The notes beneath the pieces are model-generated. The model did no database searches. It saw nothing but the letters and a program-made list of their open reading frames with translations, and had not been told where the DNA came from. DNA of 64,000 nucleotides from Chryseobacterium sp. GVT01B (GTDB taxonomy: Bacteria > Bacteroidota > Bacteroidia > Flavobacteriales > Weeksellaceae), in the NCBI RefSeq assembly GCF_019970045.1, contig NZ_JAHXYI010000005.1, forward strand, positions 62,001-126,000, written 5' to 3'. The position numbers and the translations under genes were made by a program. Positions 43,940 through 52,671 of the stretch are shown piece by piece. Positions within the stretch are counted from its first letter, which is position 1. Each line of letters opens with the position of its first letter.

Positions 43940-46474
43940 TTATGCAGAGTTTCTGCTGGCGTTAATGTTTCCGAATAGTGAACGTGTTACCAGCTTTTCA
44001 TAAGCTTCTTTATTCCCTTCACCTTTCTGTATTTTCATCAACGCATATTGTTGAATGCTCAATAACGGAAGTACAATCTTTTCGCGGATCTTCACTGATT
44101 TTCTTGACAAAGGATCTTCTTCCTGAAGCATTTTAAATCCTGTCAGTTCCAGCATAATATCTCTTGAAAGCTCATATTCCTCAAAAAGAACATTCCAGAA
44201 TGCACCAAACTTGGGGTTATTTTTAATATAATAAGTCAGAGGGAAATAGGATTTGTTCATACTCATCATAGAGTTCAATACTAAAGTTTTAAAGAAATCT
44301 GACCCTTTATACAGCTCTCTTACTTCTTCAAATCTTCCCTGTTCCTTCATCTTTTGCATGGCATATCCAAAACCGAAGAACCCGGGAACATTCTGTTTCA
44401 GCTGTGACCATGAACCCACAAACGGAATCGCTCTCAGATCTTCAAATTTCAGTTCGCTTCCGTTTCCTCTTTTTGAAGGACGGCTTCCGATATTTGTTTT
44501 TCCGTAATATTCAAGGGTACTCATCTCCTGAAGGTAAGGAACAAACATAGGATGAGCCTTTAAATCTGAATATTTTCCGTAGCTGATATCCGCCAATTCG
44601 ATGATCAAAGCTCTTTCTTTTTCCGTAAGCTCTTTTTTTGCATTTTTGAATACATCATTTTCAACACCAGCGGTCAGAAGCTGTTCAAAATTGTATTTTG
44701 CCTGCTCTTTATTTCCAAAAATACTGGTAATGGTCTGGCCCTGAATGGTAAGTTCAATCTTATTATTGGCAATCGTTTTTCCCTGAGAAGCATAAAAATC
44801 GTGGGTTTTTCCACCTCCTCTGGCTGGTGGCCCTCCTCTGCCATCGAAGAATACAACTTTGATATTGTTCTGCTCGGAAAGCTTGGTCAATACTTCTTTT
44901 GCTTTATAAATTTCCCAGTTGGCTTTTAAATATCCGCCATCTTTGGTTCCATCAGAAAATCCAAGCATAATGGTCTGCTGGTTCCCTCTTTTTTCAAGAT
45001 GCTTTTTATAGACAGGATTATGATACAGCTCATTCATCACATTTTCTGCGTTGGCAAGACCTTCCATCGTTTCAAAAAGCGGAACAATATCCATATTGAT
45101 CTCTTCATCTTTATACCCGCAAATCTTAAAGAATGCATAGACATTCATCACATCTTTCACTGCATCGGAATTGGAAATAATATAACGGTTCATTCCTCTC
45201 AGTCCGTTCAGATTCTGAATATCTGTAACCTGTGAAACCGTTAACAATGTATCTTTTACAATATCTTCAAAATCTTCAGGATTTACATTTTCCGAAATCT
45301 GAATCAGTTTATTGAATTTCTGTTCGTAATCAGTCTCTTCATTTCCGTATACTTTTGCGTAAACGTCATCAATCACTTTCTGATGAATCCTGCTGTCCTG
45401 GCGGATATCCAACGTGGCAAAGTGAGTTCCGAAGATCATCACACGATCCCTGAAATTGGCCAGAAGGTCTAAAAACAAAGCGTTATGTTCATTAACTAAT
45501 ATTTTTTCCGCTTCTGCAGCTTTCTTTAAAATATCTTCAGCTGTAATAGTTTTTCCATCAAAAATGGCAGCATACAACGCTTCACTTAATTGGGTTAAAA
45601 CTTCAGAAACTCCTCTGAAACTCAATCTTCTTCTGATAAATTTCAAATGGCTGTAATAGGACTTCAGAATGGCTGAACGAAGTTCTTCTGCTACTCTTTT
45701 CGTTACCTCTGCTGTTACAAACGGATTTCCGTCTCTGTCTCCTCCAGGCCAGAATCCAAGCTGGATAATATCTTCATGAAGGTGAAAATGTCCGTTTCCG
45801 AATGTCTTTTTGATCTTCGTAAACAATTCGCCAATGGTATCGTAATACACATATCTAAGGTATGAAATGATGCTTAAAGCTTCATCTATAGGAGTAGGTT
45901 TCTCTTTGTTGACAAAAGGAGTCTTCCCTAATTGCTGCAGAAGCATATCAATTTGAGTAACGGAATCACTGGTAATAGCTCCTCTTAAATCCTGAATGAT
46001 CCTTTGTACTGAGCTTGGATAAAACTGAGTGGGATGCGCCGTAAATACAACCTTTACGCTAAAATCTTTTAATTTTTCGCGTACTTTTTCAATTTTATGA
46101 TCCTGAAAAGAACGTTCAAAGAGATTGGTTACGGTTCCGCTGTCACTTTCAGAGTGAAGATTGGGAAAAGCAGCATCTTCAATACTGTCAAATAAGACTA
46201 CCTGTCTTTCTATATACTGAATGATCTTAAAAAGCAGTTCGAGTTTCTGCTCCTCGGTCTGAAGATCGGTATGGTTTTTAAAAAATTCTTCGACGATATT
46301 TTCGGGAGTTTTTCCTGCTTCATAGCCAGTTTTGCTTTCCTCATAAAGAAACGGAAGCAGCATTCCGATATTCGTCATTTTATCATAGGGCAGGCTCATA
46401 AATAATGAATTGTAGATCTGGAACTTATTTTCCACGATCTGCCTGAATTTTTCTGCGCGTTGGTCGTGTATCAT
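43940..46474 (-). CDS. ppc: Phosphoenolpyruvate carboxylase
   Basis: About 844 residues from the ATG at 46474; the frame runs 14 codons further up, but MIHDQRAEKF is the more natural start. The enzyme carboxylates PEP to oxaloacetate to refill the TCA cycle. Motifs in order: VVFTAHPTQFYPSSVQ (catalytic His), GGDRDGNPFVT, IMLGFSDGTKDGGYLKANW and FDGRGGPPARGGG. The last departs from the usual FHGRGGTVGRGGGP, and the C-terminus (NINASRNSA) from the common INGIAAGMRNTG. The changes look like a lineage variant, since the frame is intact throughout. Confidence 0.92.
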   Translation of the reverse strand: MIHDQRAEKFRQIVENKFQIYNSLFMSLPYDKMTNIGMLLPFLYEESKTGYEAGKTPENIVEEFFKNHTDLQTEEQKLELLFKIIQYIERQVVLFDSIEDAAFPNLHSESDSGTVTNLFERSFQDHKIEKVREKLKDFSVKVVFTAHPTQFYPSSVQRIIQDLRGAITSDSVTQIDMLLQQLGKTPFVNKEKPTPIDEALSIISYLRYVYYDTIGELFTKIKKTFGNGHFHLHEDIIQLGFWPGGDRDGNPFVTAEVTKRVAEELRSAILKSYYSHLKFIRRRLSFRGVSEVLTQLSEALYAAIFDGKTITAEDILKKAAEAEKILVNEHNALFLDLLANFRDRVMIFGTHFATLDIRQDSRIHQKVIDDVYAKVYGNEETDYEQKFNKLIQISENVNPEDFEDIVKDTLLTVSQVTDIQNLNGLRGMNRYIISNSDAVKDVMNVYAFFKICGYKDEEINMDIVPLFETMEGLANAENVMNELYHNPVYKKHLEKRGNQQTIMLGFSDGTKDGGYLKANWEIYKAKEVLTKLSEQNNIKVVFFDGRGGPPARGGGKTHDFYASQGKTIANNKIELTIQGQTITSIFGNKEQAKYNFEQLLTAGVENDVFKNAKKELTEKERALIIELADISYGKYSDLKAHPMFVPYLQEMSTLEYYGKTNIGSRPSKRGNGSELKFEDLRAIPFVGSWSQLKQNVPGFFGFGYAMQKMKEQGRFEEVRELYKGSDFFKTLVLNSMMSMNKSYFPLTYYIKNNPKFGAFWNVLFEEYELSRDIMLELTGFKMLQEEDPLSRKSVKIREKIVLPLLSIQQYALMKIQKGEGNKEAYEKLVTRSLFGNINASRNSA

Positions 46475-46604
46475 AATAACAAATGTAAGTGATTTTGGAA
46501 TGAGTTGGGTTGACAAATGACAAAAAATTAAAGGAGGAAAAGCAAAAAATTATATTAATTTTTATTCAGGAATTACTTAGTTTTGAAAGCTATTTAAACG
46601 AACC

Positions 46605-47324
46605 ATGATTAAATTCAATTTCAACGCCAATGTAAATATTAAAACCAACGGAACCCAGCTTGACAAAAAGGGACTGAAAACTATTTTAATCATATTTGGA
46701 GTGTTTATGCTGGTCTTTGTTTTTTCAGCAATAGCTTTTAGCTCTTTTGTGTTTGGCAGTATGGAATCAATGCAGAAAAGAGTTGATGAGTACAATAAGC
46801 AGATAGATGTCATTCACTCATTACCTGTTCTTAAATGCACCGTTTATACAGACCAAACGATCTCAGCTCCTCTATCAGGAAAAGATGCGGCATTCTATCT
46901 GCTGCGCGTGGGTACCGTTAAACAAAACAAACGATCTAAAGGGATTTACGAAAAATTCGATTACGTTATGGCAGCAGGCTATCCCAAAGGAGCTCAACTT
47001 TTAATCAATGGGCAACTATATCCTATTGATTTTAATAGCTGCATCATAAAAAATCCAGACCAAAGAAATATACCGTTTGTCTACGAAACTTATACAACCA
47101 GCGATAGAACACCGTACTATCTGCAAGATTATAAACCCAGAGGAACTCAAAAAATTTCTTTATTAAAAGATCAGCATCCCTGGATTCAGTCTTTTTTTGA
47201 ACCTGGCGGATTAAACAATCTTCTTGTCAATGAATATATTTTCAAGAATGGTGATTCTGTTTATATCAAAGGAAAAATTGAGAATAACAGAATTGTTCCG
47301 TTTGTGGAACATATGCTCGACTAA
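46605..47324 (+). CDS. Hypothetical single-pass membrane protein
   Basis: 239 residues: a polar N-terminus, one membrane helix (about 24-50) and a soluble C-terminal domain. The middle (APLSGKDAAFYLLRVGTV) and the end (LLVNEYIFKNGDSVYIKGKI) are arranged like the GIDE domain of membrane proteins, but this likeness is weak and unverified. A TAGTTTTG -7-like box lies at 46578-46585. First of three small envelope genes on the plus strand. Confidence 0.65.
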   Translation: MIKFNFNANVNIKTNGTQLDKKGLKTILIIFGVFMLVFVFSAIAFSSFVFGSMESMQKRVDEYNKQIDVIHSLPVLKCTVYTDQTISAPLSGKDAAFYLLRVGTVKQNKRSKGIYEKFDYVMAAGYPKGAQLLINGQLYPIDFNSCIIKNPDQRNIPFVYETYTTSDRTPYYLQDYKPRGTQKISLLKDQHPWIQSFFEPGGLNNLLVNEYIFKNGDSVYIKGKIENNRIVPFVEHMLD

Positions 47325-47396
47325 TTCTTTGAGATATGTGTAAGAGTCTGTTTAATATAATTTTCATTAATTTTACTCATATAACATCCATAATCC

Positions 47397-47798
47397 ATGA
47401 AAATATTTACTTTTTTACTCTTAGCAATTCTGTTTATCTCTTGTGAAAAAGATTGTTATAATCCACCGTTACCCATTATCTTTGAGTTCGTAAATTCCAA
47501 TAATGAAAATCTTATTGCTAACGGAACATTGACCACCTATTCGGTACAGGATGAAAATAATGTTAATGTACAATTAACCAAAACATCAGACAACAAGGTT
47601 ATTGTAGAAAATGTAGGTGCTTATAACGGAACAAAAAATTATAAATTTTATTCTAATATTAAAAACCTTGATTTTGCAATACAGTCATCGGAGTTTAAAG
47701 GTGCTTGTGATGGGTATCAAATCAATAAACTGACTTTTACGGGCATCAATATTGATGTAACTGATGAAAAAGGATATTATAAAATTGTATTGGAATAA
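47397..47798 (+). CDS. Small lipoprotein, unknown
   Basis: 133 residues. The signal IFTFLLLAILFISC ends in a lipobox Cys at residue 16. The mature part is beta-rich with two more Cys (KDCYNPPLP, KGACDGYQ) that could form a disulfide. No family recognised. 72 bases follow the previous gene and 33 bases precede the next one, so the three may be co-transcribed. Confidence 0.7.
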   Translation: MKIFTFLLLAILFISCEKDCYNPPLPIIFEFVNSNNENLIANGTLTTYSVQDENNVNVQLTKTSDNKVIVENVGAYNGTKNYKFYSNIKNLDFAIQSSEFKGACDGYQINKLTFTGINIDVTDEKGYYKIVLE

Positions 47799-47831
47799 TT
47801 CTCTTTACATTTGCACAAAAGTACTTTCTCT

Positions 47832-48437
47832 ATGAAGTTCATCATCACTTTTTCCCTGATCTTTTCCAATCTGCTTTTTGGCCAGATCAAGGTTCCTGAT
47901 GATTATAAAAAAATTCCTGATATCCTTGATACGGTAGATTATCTCTATCCTTTCGTTATTCCTGATAAAGATTATGCCTACTGGCGTGTACTCAGCAATG
48001 ACACTGATTATGAAAAAGCAGTGATCTATGAAAGCCAGGCTCCCGATTTTATGACAATCAACGAGCCCGTTCCGGAAAGAGGTTTTTTCCAGAAATGTAT
48101 GGGCAACAACTGCTTTTCATACATCCTTGCATGCAAAAATGAAAGATCTGTTTATTTCTCAAATGAACAGCAGTTAAGAGATTTTATCGGAACTGTGGAC
48201 AATCTTCCGGAAGCTATTTTGCTGGCAAAAACTTATGGTTATTCAGTTGATACAAGTCACCGTTTTACCGGAGCTTATAAAATTGAGGACCGCCATATCT
48301 CTATGTATCTTATGCAGTCTAAAGGCTGTCCGGTTGTGAAAGAATCTTTTTTGGTTAAAATCAATAGAAAAACCGGAAAATTGGAAGCGAAAAGTAATGG
48401 AATCTATGCAAAGGATGAAAACTGTTCTGCTTTATAA
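47832..48437 (+). CDS. Secreted hypothetical protein
   Basis: 201 residues from the ATG at 47832, which begins a clear signal peptide (FIITFSLIFSNLLFGQ). The mature domain has Cys residues in CMGNNCFSYILACK and CPVVKESF, and again at the C-terminus (NCSAL), suggesting disulfides. IVDNLPEAILLAKT-like helix and strand patterns suggest a small alpha/beta fold. No known family. Last of three tandem envelope genes. Confidence 0.68.
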   Translation: MKFIITFSLIFSNLLFGQIKVPDDYKKIPDILDTVDYLYPFVIPDKDYAYWRVLSNDTDYEKAVIYESQAPDFMTINEPVPERGFFQKCMGNNCFSYILACKNERSVYFSNEQQLRDFIGTVDNLPEAILLAKTYGYSVDTSHRFTGAYKIEDRHISMYLMQSKGCPVVKESFLVKINRKTGKLEAKSNGIYAKDENCSAL

Positions 48438-48533
48438 TTTTTTGGGAAAACGCCAAGGCGCAAAACAGCTTTATATAATTCATGTTTTAAGACGCAAGGA
48501 TTTTATCTGCGATAAAATTGATAATCTCATATT

Positions 48534-48668
48534 TTAAACCATTAAGATTTTAAAGCTTATAAGAGTAGTTAAGGGAAATAGCTGAAGCTATTTTTTATCG
48601 ATGTGCTTCATTTTCAATCAAAGATGATCTTAACTCTATTATTGCCTTCATTAATCTTAATGGTTTAA
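48534..48668. repeat. Large imperfect palindrome with 16-base perfect arms
   Basis: TTAAACCATTAAGATT (48534-48549) and AATCTTAATGGTTTAA (48653-48668) are exact complements. The interior arms AAGAGTAGTTAAG and CTTAACTCT are partly complementary as well. A single related arm is at about 5357. It lies at the convergent ends of the 47832 gene and lpd. Confidence 0.8.
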
Positions 48669-48672
48669 TTTC

Positions 48673-50073
48673 TTATATATTAACAGCTCCCTGTCCTGAT
48701 GCAATCAGGTAAGCTTCCTTCAGAGTTTCGGAATAGGTTGGATGGGCATAGGAAATCCGGAACATGTCTTCTGCTGTTACTTCATATTCCTGAGCAATAA
48801 CACCCTGAGCGATCAAATCTGCTGCCCTTGCCCCAATGATGTGAACTCCCAGCACTTCTCCGTATTTCGGATCTACCAGTACTTTTGCAAAACCTTCCAT
48901 ATCCATTGAAGCCCGGGCCCTTGCGCTGGCAGAAAACGGAAATTTTCCAACATTGTAAGCGATGTTATTTTTTTTCAGATATTCTTCGGTATATCCTACT
49001 GAAGCTACTTCAGGCCACGTATACACCACAGAAGGAATTCTGTTGTAATGAATGTGGCGTTTTTGTCCGTTAATGGTTTCTGCTACAAAGACACCTTCTT
49101 CTTCCGCTTTATGAGCCAGCATTGCCCCACCGATAACATCGCCAATTGCATAGATATTTGAAGCTGATGTCCGGCTATTTTCATCCACTTTAATAAATCC
49201 TCTCTCGTCAAGCTTTACATCCGTATTTTCAAGACCAAGACCTTTTACATAAGGACTTCTGCCTACCGCAACCAAAATATAGTCCACCTCCAACTCTCCT
49301 TCTGCTCCATTTTTATCTTTAAAAAATACTTTAGCTTTAGAACCCGCATTCTCAGTTCTATAAACAGCCTGATTAAGACGGATATCAATTCCTTCTTTTT
49401 TCAGGATTTTCTGAAGATTTTTTCCCAGTTCATGATCCATCGCGGCAATAAGATGATCAGCATATTCCAGAATGGTGACTTTCGTTCCGATACGGTTAAA
49501 AATAGAAGCCATTTCTACCCCAATTACCCCACCGCCAATAATCACCATCGATTCCGGTTTTTCCTGTAAAGACAATGCTTCTGTAGAAGTAATGATTCTT
49601 TTTTTATCAATTTCCACTCCCGAAATACTTGATGGTTTTGATCCTGTCGCTATGATATAATGCTGCGCTGTAATTTCTTTTGTTTCAGATCCGTTTATAA
49701 TTTTCACAGTAGAATTATTAATAAAACCTGCCGTTCCTTTCAGGCGGGTAATTTTATTTTTATTCATTAAAAAATCGAGACCTCCGGTATTTTTTGAAAC
49801 TACCTCCGCTTTTCTCCTGTACATTTGCTGGAAATCAAGTTCAATCTTGTCCAGTTTTATTCCGTGTTCACTGAATTGATGGTGTGCCTCTGCATAATGA
49901 TGGGTACTGTCCAGTAAAGCTTTAGTTGGAATACATCCTACATTGGTACATGTTCCTCCCAGTGTATCATACTTTTCTATAATTACAGTTTTATATCCCA
50001 GCTGTGCACTTCTTATAGCAGCCACATATCCTCCGGGTCCTGAGCCGATTACGGCAATGTCATAATGATCCAT
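48673..50073 (-). CDS. lpdA: Dihydrolipoyl dehydrogenase
   Basis: 466 residues, FAD-dependent E3 subunit of 2-oxoacid dehydrogenase complexes. FAD-binding GSGPGGYVAAI at 10-20, redox pair C42 and C47 in GGTCTNVGCIPTKALL, the NAD-binding GGGVIGVEMASIF, and the active-site His in SYAHPTYSETLKEA. It reoxidises dihydrolipoamide with NAD+. The E1 and E2 genes are not in the window, so the partner complex cannot be named. It is divergent from the HxlR gene and shares a short upstream region with it. Confidence 0.95.
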   Translation of the reverse strand: MDHYDIAVIGSGPGGYVAAIRSAQLGYKTVIIEKYDTLGGTCTNVGCIPTKALLDSTHHYAEAHHQFSEHGIKLDKIELDFQQMYRRKAEVVSKNTGGLDFLMNKNKITRLKGTAGFINNSTVKIINGSETKEITAQHYIIATGSKPSSISGVEIDKKRIITSTEALSLQEKPESMVIIGGGVIGVEMASIFNRIGTKVTILEYADHLIAAMDHELGKNLQKILKKEGIDIRLNQAVYRTENAGSKAKVFFKDKNGAEGELEVDYILVAVGRSPYVKGLGLENTDVKLDERGFIKVDENSRTSASNIYAIGDVIGGAMLAHKAEEEGVFVAETINGQKRHIHYNRIPSVVYTWPEVASVGYTEEYLKKNNIAYNVGKFPFSASARARASMDMEGFAKVLVDPKYGEVLGVHIIGARAADLIAQGVIAQEYEVTAEDMFRISYAHPTYSETLKEAYLIASGQGAVNI

Positions 50074-50102
50074 TTGATTTATTAATTTTTTATGATTAAA
50101 TT

Positions 50103-50153
50103 TACTTGCAAAATAAAAGCAAAATTAAAACAAACACTTTCATTCTGCAAGTA
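50103..50153. promoter_or_regulatory. Candidate HxlR operator
   Basis: Two half-sites face each other: TACTTGCAAAAT from 50103 and, on the other strand, TACTTGCAGAAT ending at 50153. They agree at 11 of 12 positions. The spacing between the 8-base arms is 35 bases. Sequences with ACTTGCA-like half-sites are typical HxlR-family operators. Located between the divergent lpd and hxlR genes. Confidence 0.5.
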
Positions 50154-50172
50154 TTATTTCAAAATTAACAAT

Positions 50173-50580
50173 ATGAGTAAAAAAAGATCAGATTGTCCTA
50201 TCAGTTGCTCGCTGGAAATATGGGGTGATAAATGGTCCCTGCTAATCATAAGAGATCTTATGCTGAAAAAGGAATGTACTTATGGAGACTTCCTGAAAGC
50301 AGATGAAAAAATTGCCACCAATATTCTGGCTTCCAGACTTCAAAATCTTCTGGATAATGGGATTATTGATAAAAAAGACCATCCGGACAGCAGGTTAAAA
50401 ATTCTTTATTTTCTGACTCAGAAGGGTATTGATCTTATCCCGGTAATCGTTGAAATCAATCTTTGGGGAGACCAATACCTCACGATTCCCGATGACCGGA
50501 AAAAACTACTGGAAGAGATTAAAAAGGATAAGGAAGATTTTATCAGAAGAGCTAAAGCCTATCTTTCATCTGAAGTTTAG
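50173..50580 (+). CDS. HxlR-family transcriptional regulator
   Basis: 135 residues from ATG 50173; upstream in-frame codons would cover the operator region, so this start is preferred. Winged-helix regulator with the signature CPISCSLEIWGDKWSLLIIRDL and RLQNLLDNGIIDKK. Cys8 and Cys12 lie in the N-terminal arm; HxlR proteins such as YodB use this region to sense electrophiles or quinones. The next gene is a YqhD-like alcohol dehydrogenase, which reduces toxic aldehydes, so aldehyde sensing is plausible. That link is inference from position. Confidence 0.9.
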   Translation: MSKKRSDCPISCSLEIWGDKWSLLIIRDLMLKKECTYGDFLKADEKIATNILASRLQNLLDNGIIDKKDHPDSRLKILYFLTQKGIDLIPVIVEINLWGDQYLTIPDDRKKLLEEIKKDKEDFIRRAKAYLSSEV

Positions 50581-50693
50581 CATGCTTCATAGAGCCATAG
50601 CTTTCATAAAATATAATAATAGCAATTTTAAAATTTCGTTAACTCAATTTTCCTTTTCCATTCCGTAAATTTGGGTAAAATAAATTTAGAACA

Positions 50694-51857
50694 ATGCTTA
50701 ATTTCGAGTTTAAAAATCCAACAAAAATACTTTTCGGGAAAGGTGAAATTGCTAAAATTTCCAAAGAAATTCCTAAAGATGCCAAAATATTAATGATTTA
50801 CGGAGGCGGAAGCATCAAAAATAATGGTGTTTACGATCAGGTAAAAGAGGCTTTAAAAGATCATGAAGTATATGAATTTGGCGGAGTTCCAGCCAATCCT
50901 GAATATGAAGTCTTAATCAATGCTTTAAGTTTTATTAAAGAAAAAAACATTACCTATCTTCTTGCTGTTGGTGGCGGATCTGTAATTGACGGAACAAAAT
51001 TTATCTCTGCAGCAGCTAATTATGATGGTGAGCCATGGGATATCCTTAGAAATTCGGTAAGAACTTTTGAAGGACAAGGAATGCCGTTCGGAAGTATTTT
51101 AACGCTTCCTGCAACCGGTTCTGAAATGAATTCAGGGTATGTTATTTCAAGAAGGGAAACCAATGAGAAATTATCTTCAGGAGGCCCCGGACTTTTCCCA
51201 CAGTTTTCTGTTTTGGATCCGGAAGTAGTCAGATCAATTCCAAAAAACCAGATTGTGAACGGAATTACAGATGCCTACACTCACGTGTTGGAACAATACA
51301 TGACTGCACCTTCTTCTGCTGACCTTCAGGAAAGAATTGCTGAAAGCATCCTGATCAGTCTTCAGGAAACCGCTCCTAAAGTATTGGCTGATGATTTCAA
51401 CTATGATGCTGCCGGAAACTTTATGTGGTGCTGTACAATGGCTCTGAACGGACTGATCCAGAAAGGAGTGATTACAGACTGGGCAGTACATGCTATGGGT
51501 CATGAGCTGACGGCTTATTTCGGTATTGATCACGCAAGAACACTGGCAATTATCGCTCCATCCCACTACCGTTATAATTTTGATGACAAGAAAGGAAAAC
51601 TGGCACAATATGCAGAGAGAGTCTGGGGAATAAAAGACGGAAGTGTAGAAGAAAAAGCAGAACTGGGTATCAGAAAAATGGAAGAATTCTTCCACAGCCT
51701 TCATATCAAAACCAAACTTTCTGAGTACACAGAAGACTTTAAAGGAACCGCTGAAAAAGTTGAAAAAGCCTTTACAGACAGAAAATGGCTAGGTCTTGGA
51801 GAATATAAAAAACTAACTCCGCAGGATGCTTATAAGATTGTAGAGATGAGCTACTAA
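50694..51857 (+). CDS. yqhD: Iron-containing alcohol dehydrogenase, YqhD-like
   Basis: 387 residues, the length of E. coli YqhD. NADPH-binding GGGS motifs (YGGGSIKNNG, VGGGSVIDGTKFI) and the four metal ligands D193, H197, H266 and H280 (GITDAYTHVLEQ, WAVHAMGHELTAYFGIDHAR). They are offset by exactly one from the YqhD ligands as I recall them. It reduces aldehydes such as acrolein, methylglyoxal and butanal. A -7-like box TAAATTTG is at 50666-50673, so it may have its own promoter. It lies downstream of an HxlR regulator. Confidence 0.92.
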   Translation: MLNFEFKNPTKILFGKGEIAKISKEIPKDAKILMIYGGGSIKNNGVYDQVKEALKDHEVYEFGGVPANPEYEVLINALSFIKEKNITYLLAVGGGSVIDGTKFISAAANYDGEPWDILRNSVRTFEGQGMPFGSILTLPATGSEMNSGYVISRRETNEKLSSGGPGLFPQFSVLDPEVVRSIPKNQIVNGITDAYTHVLEQYMTAPSSADLQERIAESILISLQETAPKVLADDFNYDAAGNFMWCCTMALNGLIQKGVITDWAVHAMGHELTAYFGIDHARTLAIIAPSHYRYNFDDKKGKLAQYAERVWGIKDGSVEEKAELGIRKMEEFFHSLHIKTKLSEYTEDFKGTAEKVEKAFTDRKWLGLGEYKKLTPQDAYKIVEMSY

Positions 51858-51941
51858 AAATTCAAAGTTCAAAATTTAAGGTGTAAAGTTTGCTGAACCT
51901 TCTAAGTTTTGACTGAAGCTAAAGTAGCAATTTATTTATAG

Positions 51942-51968
51942 GAAGCGGGTTTTAGCCCGCTTCTTTTA
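51942..51968 (+). terminator. Intrinsic terminator formed by a CTAAAGCC-type repeat
   Basis: GAAGCGGG, loop TTTTAG, CCCGCTTC, then TTTTATTTTA. The core resembles the repeats at 43829 and 58607 and probably ends yqhD. The rest of the 284-base gap to the next gene is AT-rich and shows nothing else. Confidence 0.75.
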
Positions 51969-52141
51969 TTTTAGATGATATCGACAATCAATTTTTTATG
52001 TTTAACGGTTTTATACGCTTGAAAATACTGATTACGCTATCCAAATTATTCAATTTACAAACATTCGTTTAAAAAATCATTATTTCATTATAAATATTTC
52101 AAATTTATTTATATTTTAGCATATTCTTAAAATTTGTGAAA

Positions 52142-52606
52142 ATGAAAAAACAGCTACTTTTATTTACCTTTTCTGCCCTGGCGCTTACTTCTTGTAAAGA
52201 TGACAATCTTGAAGCTTACGAAATGGATATCATGAAGGGAGATTGGAAGGAAGTTAAAAGGGAAATAATTTCCGGAAAAGATAATAAAACAGTGCTTCAA
52301 TCTTATCCAAACACCGGATGTGCAGCTAAAAATACTCTTTTCTTCAGAACAGATTATTATGTGAGTTATACAGCATTTACAGGAGTAGGTGCAGACTGTC
52401 AAATGGATCAAAAAAGCGAGGGAAGGTATACTTATGATGCTGACTCAAAAGTTTTGGGAATTAAGCTTGGTGATGAAGAAGCATCGGCAAACTACAGGGT
52501 AGATGTCCTGACGGGTAAAGAACTTAGACTTGCCCAGCAGTTCGGAAATTTTGATCTGGATGGAGACAAAATTCCTGAAGTTACTTATGTTACTTACAAA
52601 AGATAA
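52142..52606 (+). CDS. Lipocalin-like lipoprotein
   Basis: 154 residues from ATG 52142 (a GTG two codons up is possible). Lipobox ALTSC with Cys about residue 19. The mature part is beta-rich with a GDWKEV opening typical of lipocalin-like domains in Bacteroidetes, then a series of strands (RYTYDADSKVLGIKLGDEE). Two further Cys (TGCAAKN, ADCQMD) may pair. An Asp-rich end (FDLDGDKIPEVTY) could bind calcium. Fatty or hydrophobic ligand binding is only inferred. Confidence 0.7.
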   Translation: MKKQLLLFTFSALALTSCKDDNLEAYEMDIMKGDWKEVKREIISGKDNKTVLQSYPNTGCAAKNTLFFRTDYYVSYTAFTGVGADCQMDQKSEGRYTYDADSKVLGIKLGDEEASANYRVDVLTGKELRLAQQFGNFDLDGDKIPEVTYVTYKR

Positions 52607-52611
52607 ATCAT

Positions 52612-52638
52612 AAAACTCCCGTTAACCGGGAGTTTTTT
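52612..52638 (+). terminator. Intrinsic terminator
   Basis: AAAACTCCCG, loop TTAAC, CGGGAGTTTT, then TT. It ends the lipocalin-like gene. Confidence 0.92.
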
Positions 52639-52671
52639 ATTACTTTTATATCTAATTTAAAACTGAATATA

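Noticed and set aside
43940..46516. PEP carboxylase starting at 46516
   Set aside because: The extra N-terminal residues are not family-like. The ATG at 46474 gives the natural opening MIHDQRAEKF.
51234..51704. A 156-codon minus-strand frame opposite yqhD
   Set aside because: It overlaps the metal-binding core of yqhD completely and has an unusual amino-acid content (many Cys, Ser and Phe).
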